Source: Oscillospiraceae bacterium
Lineage (GTDB): Bacteria > Bacillota > Clostridia > Oscillospirales > Oscillospiraceae
Assembly: GCA_017416325.1 (NCBI GenBank)
Contig: JAFQCV010000009.1
Coordinates: forward strand, 1 to 64,000
DNA length: 64,000 nt
Reading direction: 5' to 3'
The position numbers were made by a program, and so were the translations under genes. Numbering within the stretch: position 1 is the first letter of the stretch; the number at the start of each line of letters is the position of its first letter. This document shows positions 15,615 to 23,728 of the stretch, in pieces. The notes under the pieces are model-generated. The model did not search any database. It was not told where the DNA came from and saw nothing but the letters and a program-made list of their open reading frames with translations.

Positions 15615-16634
15615 TCATTTGCCCAATGACACAAGCCATTCCAGAAGGTCGCTGTTTTCTTGCCACACGGGATCAGTGTTTGGTGTCACATCTACGTATG
15701 CCTTTTCTAATGCTTGCCGTTTTTGACGAGAGTCTGCTTTTGCGTAAACCTCGGTGGTTTGCACAGAATAATGCCCTAAGAAATCACGAATATAAACGAG
15801 ATTTACACCGGACTGCAACAAATGCATAGCTTTGGAGTGTCGCAGGCAATGACAGGAGATATTGTCCGGAACCAACTCGGGATTTGCATCTCTCGCCATA
15901 GATACGTATTTATCCAAAATATAAGAGATGCCAGCACGTGTCAACTTTTCTCCGCGCTTGTTTCGGAATAATGGATGTGGCTGCTCCTCGGATTTTAATA
16001 GATTTTGCTCCAACATATATTGCTTTAACAAAGATACTTGCGCTTCCATCATAGGAACAATCCTTGTTTTGTTGCCTTTGCCGTGAATACGTATAGTGGC
16101 AGGCTTTTCGAAACGAATACATTGCGGAGTCAAATCGGCAATTTCCTGTACTCTGGCACCGGTATCATACATCAATGAGAGTAAAGCTAAATCACGACGC
16201 CCGCTTTTGGTGGAAGTATCGGGCATATCCAAAAGCAACTTAATTCCATCTAACGAAAAGTAATTCAATGACCTTTGCTCTGTTTTCTTAAATGGAATCG
16301 CCAATACTTTATGGCATATATTCAAGCATTCCGGAGCTTCATATTGCAAATATCGAAAAAATGCATGGATTGCGGCAAGTCGCACATTGCGGGTTGTGAC
16401 CGAACAGTGTCGCTGTATCTCTAACCAGTCCAAAAATTCAGAAAAATACTTCGCATCAATAGAGAGAAGTTTCATTCGTTCTGCCGGAATGTTCTTTTCT
16501 GTTTTCATAAAGCGAAGATAGAGAACAAAGGTATCGCGGTATGACATCACTGTATTAGTACTCACCCCCACAACTCCGGGCAAATATTTCCCAAGGAAGT
16601 TGGACAAATAATAAGAAAAGTTATGCTCTGTCAT
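15615..16634 (-). CDS. ritC: Tyrosine recombinase, third gene of RIT trio
   Basis: A 339-residue integrase. SAM-like N-terminal core-binding domain ~5-100; catalytic domain with Arg in DTGARVQEIADLTP, HCLRHSKAMHLL (HxxR) and LGHYSVQTTEVYAKAD (His and nucleophile Tyr), all intact. The ATG at 16634 follows GGAGGTGTCAT and overlaps the previous gene by 14 bases. Works with the other two recombinases; division of labour in RIT elements is not established. Confidence 0.88.
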   Translation of the reverse strand: MTEHNFSYYLSNFLGKYLPGVVGVSTNTVMSYRDTFVLYLRFMKTEKNIPAERMKLLSIDAKYFSEFLDWLEIQRHCSVTTRNVRLAAIHAFFRYLQYEAPECLNICHKVLAIPFKKTEQRSLNYFSLDGIKLLLDMPDTSTKSGRRDLALLSLMYDTGARVQEIADLTPQCIRFEKPATIRIHGKGNKTRIVPMMEAQVSLLKQYMLEQNLLKSEEQPHPLFRNKRGEKLTRAGISYILDKYVSMARDANPELVPDNISCHCLRHSKAMHLLQSGVNLVYIRDFLGHYSVQTTEVYAKADSRQKRQALEKAYVDVTPNTDPVWQENSDLLEWLVSLGK

Positions 16635-17589
16635 ATGACACCTCCGGGAAAACATAGGAGCAAAGCTGGTTCGCTTGCTGTAATAATTCCGGATACATTT
16701 CCGCGGTTAGACGCACATAATGATCGGTTGCCTCCAAGGAAGTATGTCCCAAGTATTTGGATAAAATGGGGAGCGAGTAATAAAGATCCAAGCCTTGCGA
16801 CGACATCTCTGCAAGAGTATGAACAGAAAATGTGTGTCGAAAATCATGTAACCGCGGACCTTCTGCGGTGTGCGGTATTTGCGCATGTATCAATACTCTG
16901 CGAAATTGCTCATAAGCGCTGCTTTTGCTCCAACAACGGTTTCCAATGTTGGCGAAAAAATACTTTGTATTATCCCCAAAGACCTTTTCTCTATACGATT
17001 CATACTGTTTCAAAGCATCGCAAACCGAATCGGAAAAAGGAACCATTCTTTCAATATTGTTTTTAGTGTTGTGAAGCACAACGTATTTATCTACCAAATG
17101 AACGTCTTTCGGTTCCAAATGCAAGGCTTCGCTAATGCGCAGTCCTGTTCCGTAAAGCAAGCGAAACAATGCGGGGGTAGTATAAACAAATTCTGTTGGA
17201 TATCTTCCCCAATTAAGATTTTCGTCACAGGCAGTAAAGAAACGGGCTATTTCATCATGGGTGAAAATGTAGGGAGTGAAACTTGTTTTTATGTGAGGAA
17301 TATTTCGTGGGCAGTATGAAGATATTCCTAAATCATTGAGATAACGAGAGAAATTGATCAGTTCATTCACTCTGCGGTATCTATTGCTTTCCTGTTCATT
17401 ATCTCTTGGTTCCATCCATTTTTCAAATAGGCTCTTTGTGAGCCCTACTTGTGAGCAATTTTCTTGAACGGCAAACCGGTCGAATACACGAAAACGTATT
17501 TCCGCATTATTGTATTTGTATCCAAGGCTACGCTTGAATTTAATGTATTGCAATATCAAATCACCGTAGATGCTTTCAAATTCTACCAT
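16621..17589 (-). CDS. ritB: Tyrosine recombinase, second gene of RIT trio
   Basis: A 322-residue integrase with catalytic Arg in GTGLRISEALHLEPKDV, HDFRHTFSVHTL (HxxR) and LGHTSLEATDHYVRL (His/Tyr). Its ATG overlaps the stop of the upstream recombinase (ATGGTAG), the typical RIT arrangement. All catalytic residues are present. Confidence 0.88.
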   Translation of the reverse strand: MVEFESIYGDLILQYIKFKRSLGYKYNNAEIRFRVFDRFAVQENCSQVGLTKSLFEKWMEPRDNEQESNRYRRVNELINFSRYLNDLGISSYCPRNIPHIKTSFTPYIFTHDEIARFFTACDENLNWGRYPTEFVYTTPALFRLLYGTGLRISEALHLEPKDVHLVDKYVVLHNTKNNIERMVPFSDSVCDALKQYESYREKVFGDNTKYFFANIGNRCWSKSSAYEQFRRVLIHAQIPHTAEGPRLHDFRHTFSVHTLAEMSSQGLDLYYSLPILSKYLGHTSLEATDHYVRLTAEMYPELLQQANQLCSYVFPEVSYDRA

Positions 17590-18845
17590 CTGTTGTTGTC
17601 CCCCTTTTCATAGTAATCCGGGGCAATTGTTGGTACAATCAGCGCACATTTGCGCAGGGACGTTAGATCAATGGCAAGATATATCTTAGTAGTTTCCGGA
17701 TTTTTGTGTCCAAGGATACCGGTTATGACAGGCAACGGCGTATTCTGCTCTAAAAGCACAGTAGCCAAACTGTGGCGTAGTGCATGCGGTCCGTGCTTGC
17801 GACTGCCTTCGTGTGTAATCCCTGCTCGGCGCATTCCTGCTTTAATAGCGTTGGTAAAGGCAGCCCCTGTGACGCCATCGTAAGGCGGTACGTGTTTGAG
17901 AAAAACGAACGGAAGATCGGATTGAGGACGTCCATATTTCAGATAATCAATAATAGCTTCTCCTATGTCCGACAGTAACGGAAGTTCAATTTGTGCGCCG
18001 GTTTTCTTTTGTTTCAATAATATTCTGTCTTGCTTCCAATCCAATTCCGAAAATCTAAGCTGACAAATATCTGAACTTCGTAACCCAAGCCTTGAAGCAA
18101 TAAGAATCATAGCATAATCCCGCTTGCCTCGCGGGTCGGCTCGATCCATTACTCCTAATAATCGCTCAATTTCTTCTTTGGAGTAGATGCTGGGGAGCTT
18201 TTGTGGCGAAGGAGCACTGCAATTTGGAACGACTAATGAAAGATTAGCTTCTGTTTGCCCCGTCTCATGCAAGTAAAAAAGAAACTGCCGAATCGAAGTT
18301 AGCGCGTGACGAATTACCGGCTGTGTAAATCGAGACATTCTTTCTTGGATGTATTGCAATATTAGCGCAGTTGTAATTTGAGATACATCACAGATTCCCA
18401 TTTCATCAAGGAAAATATTGAATCTCAACAAATCCAATCGGTATTGTTTTTCCGTATTGCCTGCCCGCAAGAGAGGTTTTCTGTATTCCATAAAGCTCTC
18501 TATGTCTTTTTTGAGACCGCCTTGAAGAACCTCCTCTGCTTTTTTGCGGCGAAATGTGTAGTTTCCCGTCTGCTGAAATTCGTACAAAACAGTGGCACAA
18601 TGATAGCGACGCTTTTGAAACTCAGAAAGATCCTCGTATCGAGCACCGTTATCTGTGTGCCTAATAACCGCTTCATATGCTTCTGCTGTGTAAGCATCAT
18701 ATCCGTTTTCACGCATAAATTGGGTAATCCACCGTGCATGACTTTCATAGTTTAGAACAGAACTTTCTGCATAACCTCTGTTCCGCAAATATTCCAGCAA
18801 CGCACAGAATGAATCTGGTAGTTTGATAGGGGTTCGCTTTTTCAT
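17583..18845 (-). CDS. ritA: Tyrosine recombinase, first gene of RIT trio
   Basis: A 420-residue integrase, the longest of the three: an extended N-terminal region, a core-binding domain (~110-215), and a catalytic domain with RLGLRSSDICQLRFSELDW, HGPHALRHSLATVLLEQ (HxxR) and LGHKNPETTKIYLAID (His/Tyr). The start at 18845 is supported by GAGGTATCAAA just upstream. First gene of the trio. Confidence 0.88.
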   Translation of the reverse strand: MKKRTPIKLPDSFCALLEYLRNRGYAESSVLNYESHARWITQFMRENGYDAYTAEAYEAVIRHTDNGARYEDLSEFQKRRYHCATVLYEFQQTGNYTFRRKKAEEVLQGGLKKDIESFMEYRKPLLRAGNTEKQYRLDLLRFNIFLDEMGICDVSQITTALILQYIQERMSRFTQPVIRHALTSIRQFLFYLHETGQTEANLSLVVPNCSAPSPQKLPSIYSKEEIERLLGVMDRADPRGKRDYAMILIASRLGLRSSDICQLRFSELDWKQDRILLKQKKTGAQIELPLLSDIGEAIIDYLKYGRPQSDLPFVFLKHVPPYDGVTGAAFTNAIKAGMRRAGITHEGSRKHGPHALRHSLATVLLEQNTPLPVITGILGHKNPETTKIYLAIDLTSLRKCALIVPTIAPDYYEKGDNNRW

Positions 18846-18914
18846 TTTGATACCTCGCATAATAGAAGTAGTAGTTTTTATAGTTCCTCTCCAAGAACTC
18901 CTTCTATTATACAA

Positions 18915-19009
18915 GAATAATATTTATGTAAAGTTACAGAAAGCAAAGCTCCTTTGACTATTTGCGTTTTTTATTGTTACTTTACATTACAAATTGCTTT
19001 TCATAAATG
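18915..19009. repeat. RIT right end with terminal inverted repeat
   Basis: The inverted repeat 18978-19009 (reads TACTTTACATTAC ... TTTTCATAAATG) mirrors the left end at 30 of 32 positions. An opposing TATGTAAAGTTAC lies at ~18925-18940, again giving a pair of inverted sub-sites as at the left end. Confidence 0.7.
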
Positions 19010-19123
19010 GTTAATCACAGCTCGTTGGTTATCGCAGTATTCAATGGTGAGAAGAGTGGAACAAAGAACACTATTGATTACGCAAACCGGCAAGGTGTTC
19101 CAGTGGTTAGAATTGAGGGGTGA
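19007..19123 (+). pseudogene. SLOG/YpsA-like gene, 3' part
   Basis: Thirty-eight codons MVNHSSLVIAVFNGEKSG, TKNTIDYANRQG, VPVVRIEG and stop, which complete the SLOG domain begun at 15117 (the conserved VIAVxNGExSGTxxTIxYA segment). The frame resumes exactly at the ATGGT shared with the left junction. Confidence 0.85.
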
Positions 19124-19647
19124 GGAAAGTGAAGAAACTAACTGTATTGTGGTTGGTCCTGTTGTTGCTGCTATCTGGGTGCGCAACGCAAGAGATACCT
19201 GAACCGAAAAGATGTTCTTTGTGTGACGATCTATCTCGACATGCACCATGCGTTATGGACCTTAGCACCGGTGAGAAAGTGGAATTAGATATATACGAAC
19301 CCCATCACACCCTCGTTGGTGAAATTGCAGAAGAACAGCGCGGAGGATACTTCTCATTTGTTCGTGGTGCAGGTGTTGAGGGATATAAACTGGGTGCAGA
19401 GTCAGTTACGGTTAAGGTCCCCCAAAAAGCCGTGCCAATAGAAGCAAAGTTTTTCTGTCAATCTTGCAGAAAATTGCTGAGTAATTATTCGGGTCATGTC
19501 TTAATCGACTTGAAGGACACAGAGAATCCGGTAGTATATGAGATCGTACCAAGCACTTTCTCAATCCGATGCTATGACATTTGCATCAAGGAGCTGGATG
19601 AAGAAGAAAAGTACGAGATCTATATATTAGGAACACTAGAAAAATAG
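19120..19647 (+). CDS. Predicted lipoprotein with Cys pairs
   Basis: A 175-residue exported protein. Signal peptide with lipobox LLSGCATQ (lipid Cys ~21); mature part has CSLCDD (~33-38) and FFCQSCRKLL (~109-118), two CxxC pairs that could bind metal or form disulfides. The GTG at 19120 overlaps the SLOG stop by 4 bases; a GTG at 19129 is an alternative. It probably belonged to the SLOG operon, whose upstream part is now 3.5 kb away. No family recognised. Confidence 0.7.
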   Translation: MRKVKKLTVLWLVLLLLLSGCATQEIPEPKRCSLCDDLSRHAPCVMDLSTGEKVELDIYEPHHTLVGEIAEEQRGGYFSFVRGAGVEGYKLGAESVTVKVPQKAVPIEAKFFCQSCRKLLSNYSGHVLIDLKDTENPVVYEIVPSTFSIRCYDICIKELDEEEKYEIYILGTLEK

Positions 19648-19675
19648 GTATATATGCAAAAGACATAACGCACCC

Positions 19676-19743
19676 ATAGTAGCAATTTGCGGTACTATTG
19701 GCAATGCGTTTGGCGTAGGTGGAAGTATTAGTGGCGTAAGTGG
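19676..19743 (-). promoter_or_regulatory. LytTR-type direct repeat with leftward promoter (site A)
   Basis: Read on the minus strand: CCACTTACGCCA (19743-19732) and CCACCTACGCCA (19722-19711), 21 bases apart, then 6 bases, TTGCCA (19704-19699), 17-base spacer and TACTAT (19681-19676). Same layout as sites B-E but pointing left, into the antisense of the lipoprotein gene and onward to the RIT recombinases. Confidence 0.65.
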
Positions 19744-19767
19744 CTAGAAGACGCCCTTGTCTTAATT

Positions 19768-19802
19768 GTGGCACTACTGTATAATAGTAGTGCCACTTTA
19801 TT
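19768..19802 (+). terminator. Terminator after the lipoprotein gene
   Basis: GTGGCACTACT/AGTAGTGCCAC, 11-base stem, followed by TTTATTTT. Confidence 0.8.
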
Positions 19803-19863
19803 TTGGACTTCCCTAATTTCAAACAAGAACTATGGTCAGCATTAGTAAAAAGGAGGTGGCATA

Positions 19864-20550
19864 ATGCGTATTGCAATATGTGATGATGATAAGAATGATC
19901 TCCAAGCTATCCAGGCAGCATTAACTCAATATGATATTTCCCAAACTCTCGATGTATCGTCTTTCACTAGAGCAAAAGATCTGTTTGCTGCTAATAGCGG
20001 TACACCTTTTGATATTGCCATTCTTGATATAGAGATGAAGACCCCCAACGGCTATGAGATTGCGCAGAAGTTAGTCGAACAGGAAAATGCACCTATTATC
20101 ATTTTCTTGACGAACAGTACAGCTTATGCCGTTCGTGGTTATGGTATCGCTTTTCGCTATTTGACTAAGCCTATTGACTTCAACAATCTCAGCAAGGCTC
20201 TTGATGCTGCAATTTGCGAAGTTAAAGCAAATAGTTTTATATTTACCGCTGATGGAAACTCCCATATTGTCCTGATGAAGGACATCTATTACTTTGAGGT
20301 GTTTAACCATCACACGATCCTGCATACCGTGGACCAGGAGTTCACCTTTCGGGCAACATTGAAAGAGATCGTGTCAGATTTACCCAATGGTTATTTTGGT
20401 TCCCCGCATCAAAGCTATATAGTCAACTTTATGCATGTGCAGACTGCCATGGCAGGTGAACTTCACCTAACAAACGGCGCAGTAGTTCCCGTTAGCCGCA
20501 GAAGACAGCAGGAATTTGAAGATCAGTTGCATAGCTATTTAGGGAGATAA
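19864..20550 (+). CDS. AgrA-type LytTR response regulator
   Basis: A 228-residue response regulator. The receiver domain (1-120) has acidic CDDDKND, phospho-acceptor Asp55 in AILDIEM, FLTNS and TKPID. The C-terminal LytTR domain (~125-225) carries IYYFEVFNHHTILHT, FRATLKEIVSDLPNGYFGSPHQSYIVNF and VPVSRRRQQEF, as in AgrA/ComE. AAGGAGGTG precedes the ATG. LytTR proteins bind direct repeats one 21-22-base step apart; five such repeats occur in this cargo. Partner kinase begins 2 bases after its stop. Confidence 0.92.
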   Translation: MRIAICDDDKNDLQAIQAALTQYDISQTLDVSSFTRAKDLFAANSGTPFDIAILDIEMKTPNGYEIAQKLVEQENAPIIIFLTNSTAYAVRGYGIAFRYLTKPIDFNNLSKALDAAICEVKANSFIFTADGNSHIVLMKDIYYFEVFNHHTILHTVDQEFTFRATLKEIVSDLPNGYFGSPHQSYIVNFMHVQTAMAGELHLTNGAVVPVSRRRQQEFEDQLHSYLGR

Positions 20551-20552
20551 AC

Positions 20553-21797
20553 ATGTATTACTTTATTGAAATTGCCTGTGTAATCGCGGAAATGTGGATG
20601 GTCCACATGTTCTTGGAAAGTTTGTATGCTAAGCGAAAATGTTCCATTCTGCAGACTCTGGGCGTGTACGGAATCTTCGGCGCAATTATTACAGTTCTAT
20701 CGTTGTTGCCCAATATGTCTTTTGTAAGATTGGCGGTTACCTTTATCGGGATATGGTCAACTGCTTTGGTGTTGTTTAAGGCCAGAGTTATCCAAGGATT
20801 ACTCTCCGGAGTTGCATATTGCGCGATTGTAGCTGTTAATGATGTAATTTCTACTGTCTGTTTTCAGCTTTGCGGCGTTAGTTCAGATGCGTTAATGTCA
20901 AGTAATCCGGCGAGAGCAATGCTTCTGATCGTGGCCCATGTTTTCCTTTTTGGCATTATTGTTATTCTTGGCATCATTAACCGCAAATCCAACACCAAAA
21001 TGTCAGTCCGGGTTTTGCTTCCGGTTCTTCCGTGTTGGGCTATCAGTATCTTGCTCGGCTTGGTATTCACTTGGCAATGCCTTGTGCTGGGATACGAATG
21101 GCACCCGCTATTCCTTGTGGTTTTGATTGGTTTGCTGTATACCAACATCATAATGATCTACTTCACTAACAAAACCAGCGAACAGGCTCAGCTGAAAAAG
21201 GACTTTGAAATAGCGGAACACCACTATGCTATGCAGCAGGAATACTACGATCAGCTTCGTGTGCAGCAAGAGGAAACAAGGGCACTATGGCACGACATTA
21301 GCAAGTACCTCCGAGCATCGCAGATTGATAAATCGGATGAAGCTCTGCAGGAGGTTCAGCAAATGCTGGATTCCATCTCCCAGGTGGTTGATGTAAACAA
21401 CCGGGTCGTCAGTGTTATCCTTAATGAGTATTTCCAAGTCGCCAAGGATGCAGCTGTTTCTATTGACCTCGATGTGCTGGTTCCCGCAGAATTGTTCGTA
21501 ACCGCTGCCGATCTGTATGTCCTTTTGGGCAATACCCTGGACAACGCAATCGAAGCATGTATGGAATTGCCCAAGGAGCAGCGCCGCATTACTCTAAAAC
21601 TTAAGAAGCATAACAGTATGCTCTACTACGAGATCTCCAACCCCTATGACGAAAAGCATCTGCACCGGGCAAGAGGAAACTACCATGGCTTCGGCCTGAA
21701 GAATGTAGCAAAGTGTGTTGAGAAATATCGTGGAAAGCTAGAAGTAACCAAATCCAATGGCATCTTTCGGGTAGTCGCCCATATGAACAGCCTGTAA
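20553..21797 (+). CDS. AgrC-type (HPK10) sensor histidine kinase
   Basis: A 414-residue membrane kinase. Six hydrophobic segments span residues ~1-205; then a coiled linker, the phospho-acceptor motif ETRALWHDISKYL (His ~251) and a GHKL ATPase domain with NTLDNAIEACMEL and YHGFGLKNVAKCVEKY. This is the class that senses peptides in Agr-like systems. No agrB- or agrD-like gene is adjacent, so its ligand is unknown. Confidence 0.9.
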   Translation: MYYFIEIACVIAEMWMVHMFLESLYAKRKCSILQTLGVYGIFGAIITVLSLLPNMSFVRLAVTFIGIWSTALVLFKARVIQGLLSGVAYCAIVAVNDVISTVCFQLCGVSSDALMSSNPARAMLLIVAHVFLFGIIVILGIINRKSNTKMSVRVLLPVLPCWAISILLGLVFTWQCLVLGYEWHPLFLVVLIGLLYTNIIMIYFTNKTSEQAQLKKDFEIAEHHYAMQQEYYDQLRVQQEETRALWHDISKYLRASQIDKSDEALQEVQQMLDSISQVVDVNNRVVSVILNEYFQVAKDAAVSIDLDVLVPAELFVTAADLYVLLGNTLDNAIEACMELPKEQRRITLKLKKHNSMLYYEISNPYDEKHLHRARGNYHGFGLKNVAKCVEKYRGKLEVTKSNGIFRVVAHMNSL

Positions 21798-21812
21798 GAC
21801 GGAGGATTTATT

Positions 21813-22130
21813 ATGATCGTATGGTATGTGATGATGTTTGTCGCTGCTGCGGTATTCGCTGTGTTTGCAACACTCATTACTAAAGGAAATGCCTCGCTGA
21901 TTAACTGCTATCGTGAAGAACGGGTCAAAGATAAAGCAACATATTGTAAAAAGTTCGGGCAGTCCCTCTTTATCATGGCAGCGACTATGCTAATCAGCGG
22001 CGTAATCAGTTTATTCAGTGACGCGGAAACAGTCATTCTCATTGCATTGGGTGTGCTGATCGCCGGTGTGCTCATTGGAATAGTTCGGCTGTTCCATGTG
22101 CAGAAGAAATACGGCGGCGGAATATTTTGA
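21813..22130 (+). CDS. Small membrane protein (DUF3784-like)
   Basis: A 105-residue protein with three hydrophobic segments (~3-22, ~50-70, ~75-95) and a charged loop with NCYREERVKDKATYCKKFG. The pattern resembles DUF3784 proteins often found with Agr/LytTR systems. GGAGG precedes the ATG. Third gene of the two-component operon; function unknown. Confidence 0.65.
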   Translation: MIVWYVMMFVAAAVFAVFATLITKGNASLINCYREERVKDKATYCKKFGQSLFIMAATMLISGVISLFSDAETVILIALGVLIAGVLIGIVRLFHVQKKYGGGIF

Positions 22131-22164
22131 TCTTTATGGCTAAAGTAAATATAGAACAGCAAAA

Positions 22165-22200
22165 CCTGCATTCCTTATACGGGGTGCAGGTCTTGTCTTT
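22165..22200 (+). terminator. Terminator of the LytTR operon
   Basis: CCTGCATTCC/GGGGTGCAGG followed by TCTTGTCTTT. Very similar hairpins precede sites C and D, so terminator plus LytTR site behave as one duplicated intergenic cassette. Confidence 0.7.
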
Positions 22201-22201
22201 G

Positions 22202-22269
22202 CCACTTACGCCACTGGGATACCCACCTACGCCAAAACCATTGAAGCGATGCCTGCTTTGTAGCACAAT
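22202..22269 (+). promoter_or_regulatory. LytTR-type direct repeat and promoter (site B)
   Basis: CCACTTACGCCA (22202-22213) and CCACCTACGCCA (22223-22234), 21 bases apart; TTGAAG at 22241-22246; CACAAT at 22264-22269 with a 17-base spacer (weak -10). Upstream of the acyltransferase-sigma-anti-sigma operon. Confidence 0.7.
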
Positions 22270-22319
22270 TTGTTGTAACGAAAGTGGTTTTGCTGTCTCT
22301 AATAAGTAGGGTGATAGAC

Positions 22320-23309
22320 ATGGTAAAACTAAGAGATGCTAGATACTGCAATCTAAAGCTACTACTAATCTTTCTTGTTATTTATGGGCATTTGATTGAA
22401 CCTGGAATATGGCAGTCAAAGGTACTTATGACACAATACAAGTGGATATACCTCTTCCACATGCCGCTGTTCTGCTTTTTATCGGGACTATTCTTGAATG
22501 ACAGTAAAGCTTGTGCTCGCCAGCTTATTAAAATGCTGTCTGTGTATATTGTTCTGCAAGCCCTCGCCGTATGCTTTGGAAAAGATAAGGTCAAGCCAGC
22601 AACACCCTATTGGCATCTTTGGTATTTGTTGAGTTACAGTGCGTGGGCAGGCTTCGGTTGGCTTTGGTTTCGCTTTTTCGGTAGAAAGGGAAAGATAATC
22701 ATCCTGTTTCTTTCTATTCTTGTAGGATGCCTTGCAGGTCTGCAGCCAGACATTGGAAGAGAATATTCCATGTCCCGCACATTGGTGTTTCTGCCGTTCT
22801 TTTGGATGGGATTGATCTGTGAACCGCAGTTCCAATGGGAAAGACTTCGGTTGATATCCTTACCAGCCCTCGTTGTCGTGGCTATTTTGATGATGCAATG
22901 GGGCGATCAGATCTCCGCTGTGTTTCTCTACCAGGCAGCACCCTACGGGAAGCTAAAAAACGGAGTGGAGCTAAGGCTACTCTGCTACTTATTAGGCACC
23001 TTGCTGTCTATGATTATTCTTGCATTTATCCCTATGCGTCGCTTTCCATTTACAAGAGCTGGCGCAGATACAATGCCAGCCTACCTAATCCACGCGCCCG
23101 TTGTATTGATAATTAGAGAGCTGAATATCCCTTGGCCGTTCCATTTGCTTATAGCAGCAGGGATTATATATACCACTTACAAGCTCTTGCAGTGGCACAG
23201 TATGCTATATGGAATTGTTCCAACAGAGAGGAGGGGTAGCAGGTGTCTGCCTTTCAGAAGACTTACGAAAAATACGCACAGCCGGTCTATCGATTCCTAC
23301 TATCCCTAG
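22320..23309 (+). CDS. Membrane acyltransferase (acyltransferase 3 / Wzh-like)
   Basis: A 329-residue polytopic protein. RDARYCNLKLLLIFLVIYGH contains the early His of O-acyltransferases; FHMPLFCFLSGLF is the family signature; about ten hydrophobic segments fill the rest, ending near TMPAYLIHAPVVLI. Likely transfers acyl groups to an envelope polysaccharide or lipid. The C-terminal ~22 residues overlap the sigma gene by 67 bases and read as low-quality sequence, so the functional protein may end earlier. Translation start: ATG at 22320 after GTAGGGTG. Confidence 0.8.
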   Translation: MVKLRDARYCNLKLLLIFLVIYGHLIEPGIWQSKVLMTQYKWIYLFHMPLFCFLSGLFLNDSKACARQLIKMLSVYIVLQALAVCFGKDKVKPATPYWHLWYLLSYSAWAGFGWLWFRFFGRKGKIIILFLSILVGCLAGLQPDIGREYSMSRTLVFLPFFWMGLICEPQFQWERLRLISLPALVVVAILMMQWGDQISAVFLYQAAPYGKLKNGVELRLLCYLLGTLLSMIILAFIPMRRFPFTRAGADTMPAYLIHAPVVLIIRELNIPWPFHLLIAAGIIYTTYKLLQWHSMLYGIVPTERRGSRCLPFRRLTKNTHSRSIDSYYP

Positions 23310-23728
23310 CAGGCAGCGAGGATCTTGCTGAGGAATTGTTGCAGGAAACATTTTATCAAGCCTTTCAGCATATAGACCAGTTTGAAGGGCGATGTAACCT
23401 ATATACTTGGCTCTGTCAGATTGGGAAGAACGCTTGGATCAAAGAATGCCGCAGAAGTCAGCGGTACAGTGACATCAGTTGGGACGAACTGACACTCTCA
23501 TCCACTGGTCCATCCTTGGAAGAACAGACAATTACAAAGGATGAATACCACAGGGTTCACAAAGCCATTCAAAAACTGGAAGCTCCGTACCGTGATATAT
23601 TCATTTTGCACGCCATCGGCGGCGTGAAGTTGAAAGAAGTTGCCGGTATCTATGGCAGGAGTGAGAGCTGGGCCAGAGTAATTTACTATAGGGCAAAACA
23701 GCAGATAGCGCAGGAGGTATCAAGATGA
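23243..23728 (+). CDS. ECF sigma factor (type I pair, copy 1)
   Basis: A 161-residue ECF sigma: region 2 with EDLAEELLQETFYQAFQHIDQFEGRC and TWLCQIGKNAWIKECRR, region 4 with LEAPYRDIFILHAIGGVKLKEVAGIYGRSESWARVIYYRAKQQI. GTG start after GAGGGGTAGCAG. Overlaps its anti-sigma gene by 4 bases (ATGA). Its close paralogue is the sigma gene at 41006-41476 (VTEFEEVYRLYFQDVYKY). Confidence 0.92.
   Translation: MSAFQKTYEKYAQPVYRFLLSLAGSEDLAEELLQETFYQAFQHIDQFEGRCNLYTWLCQIGKNAWIKECRRSQRYSDISWDELTLSSTGPSLEEQTITKDEYHRVHKAIQKLEAPYRDIFILHAIGGVKLKEVAGIYGRSESWARVIYYRAKQQIAQEVSR

Larger units (their letters stand above)
15497..19006 (-). mobile_element. RIT (recombinase-in-trio) element inserted in the SLOG gene
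   Basis: About 3.5 kb holding only three overlapping tyrosine recombinase genes. Its edges are defined by the reading frame it breaks: the host codons for NEWMV end at 15496 and resume at 19007, with ATGGT present on both sides (15492-15496 and 19007-19011). Near-terminal 32-base inverted repeats at 15521-15552 and 18978-19009 match at 30 of 32 positions. Trio, overlaps and palindromic ends are the defining features of RIT elements. Confidence 0.85.

Noticed and set aside
15497..19006. Tn554-type transposon
   Set aside because: Tn554 has two recombinases plus non-recombinase TnpC; here all three genes are full tyrosine recombinases with RIT-like overlaps and inverted ends.
19590..19664. 26-residue hydrophobic frame behind LytTR site A as an AgrD-like peptide gene
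   Set aside because: No ribosome site, start nearly at the predicted transcript start, and no AgrD Cys/thiolactone region; kept only as a note under the site A finding.
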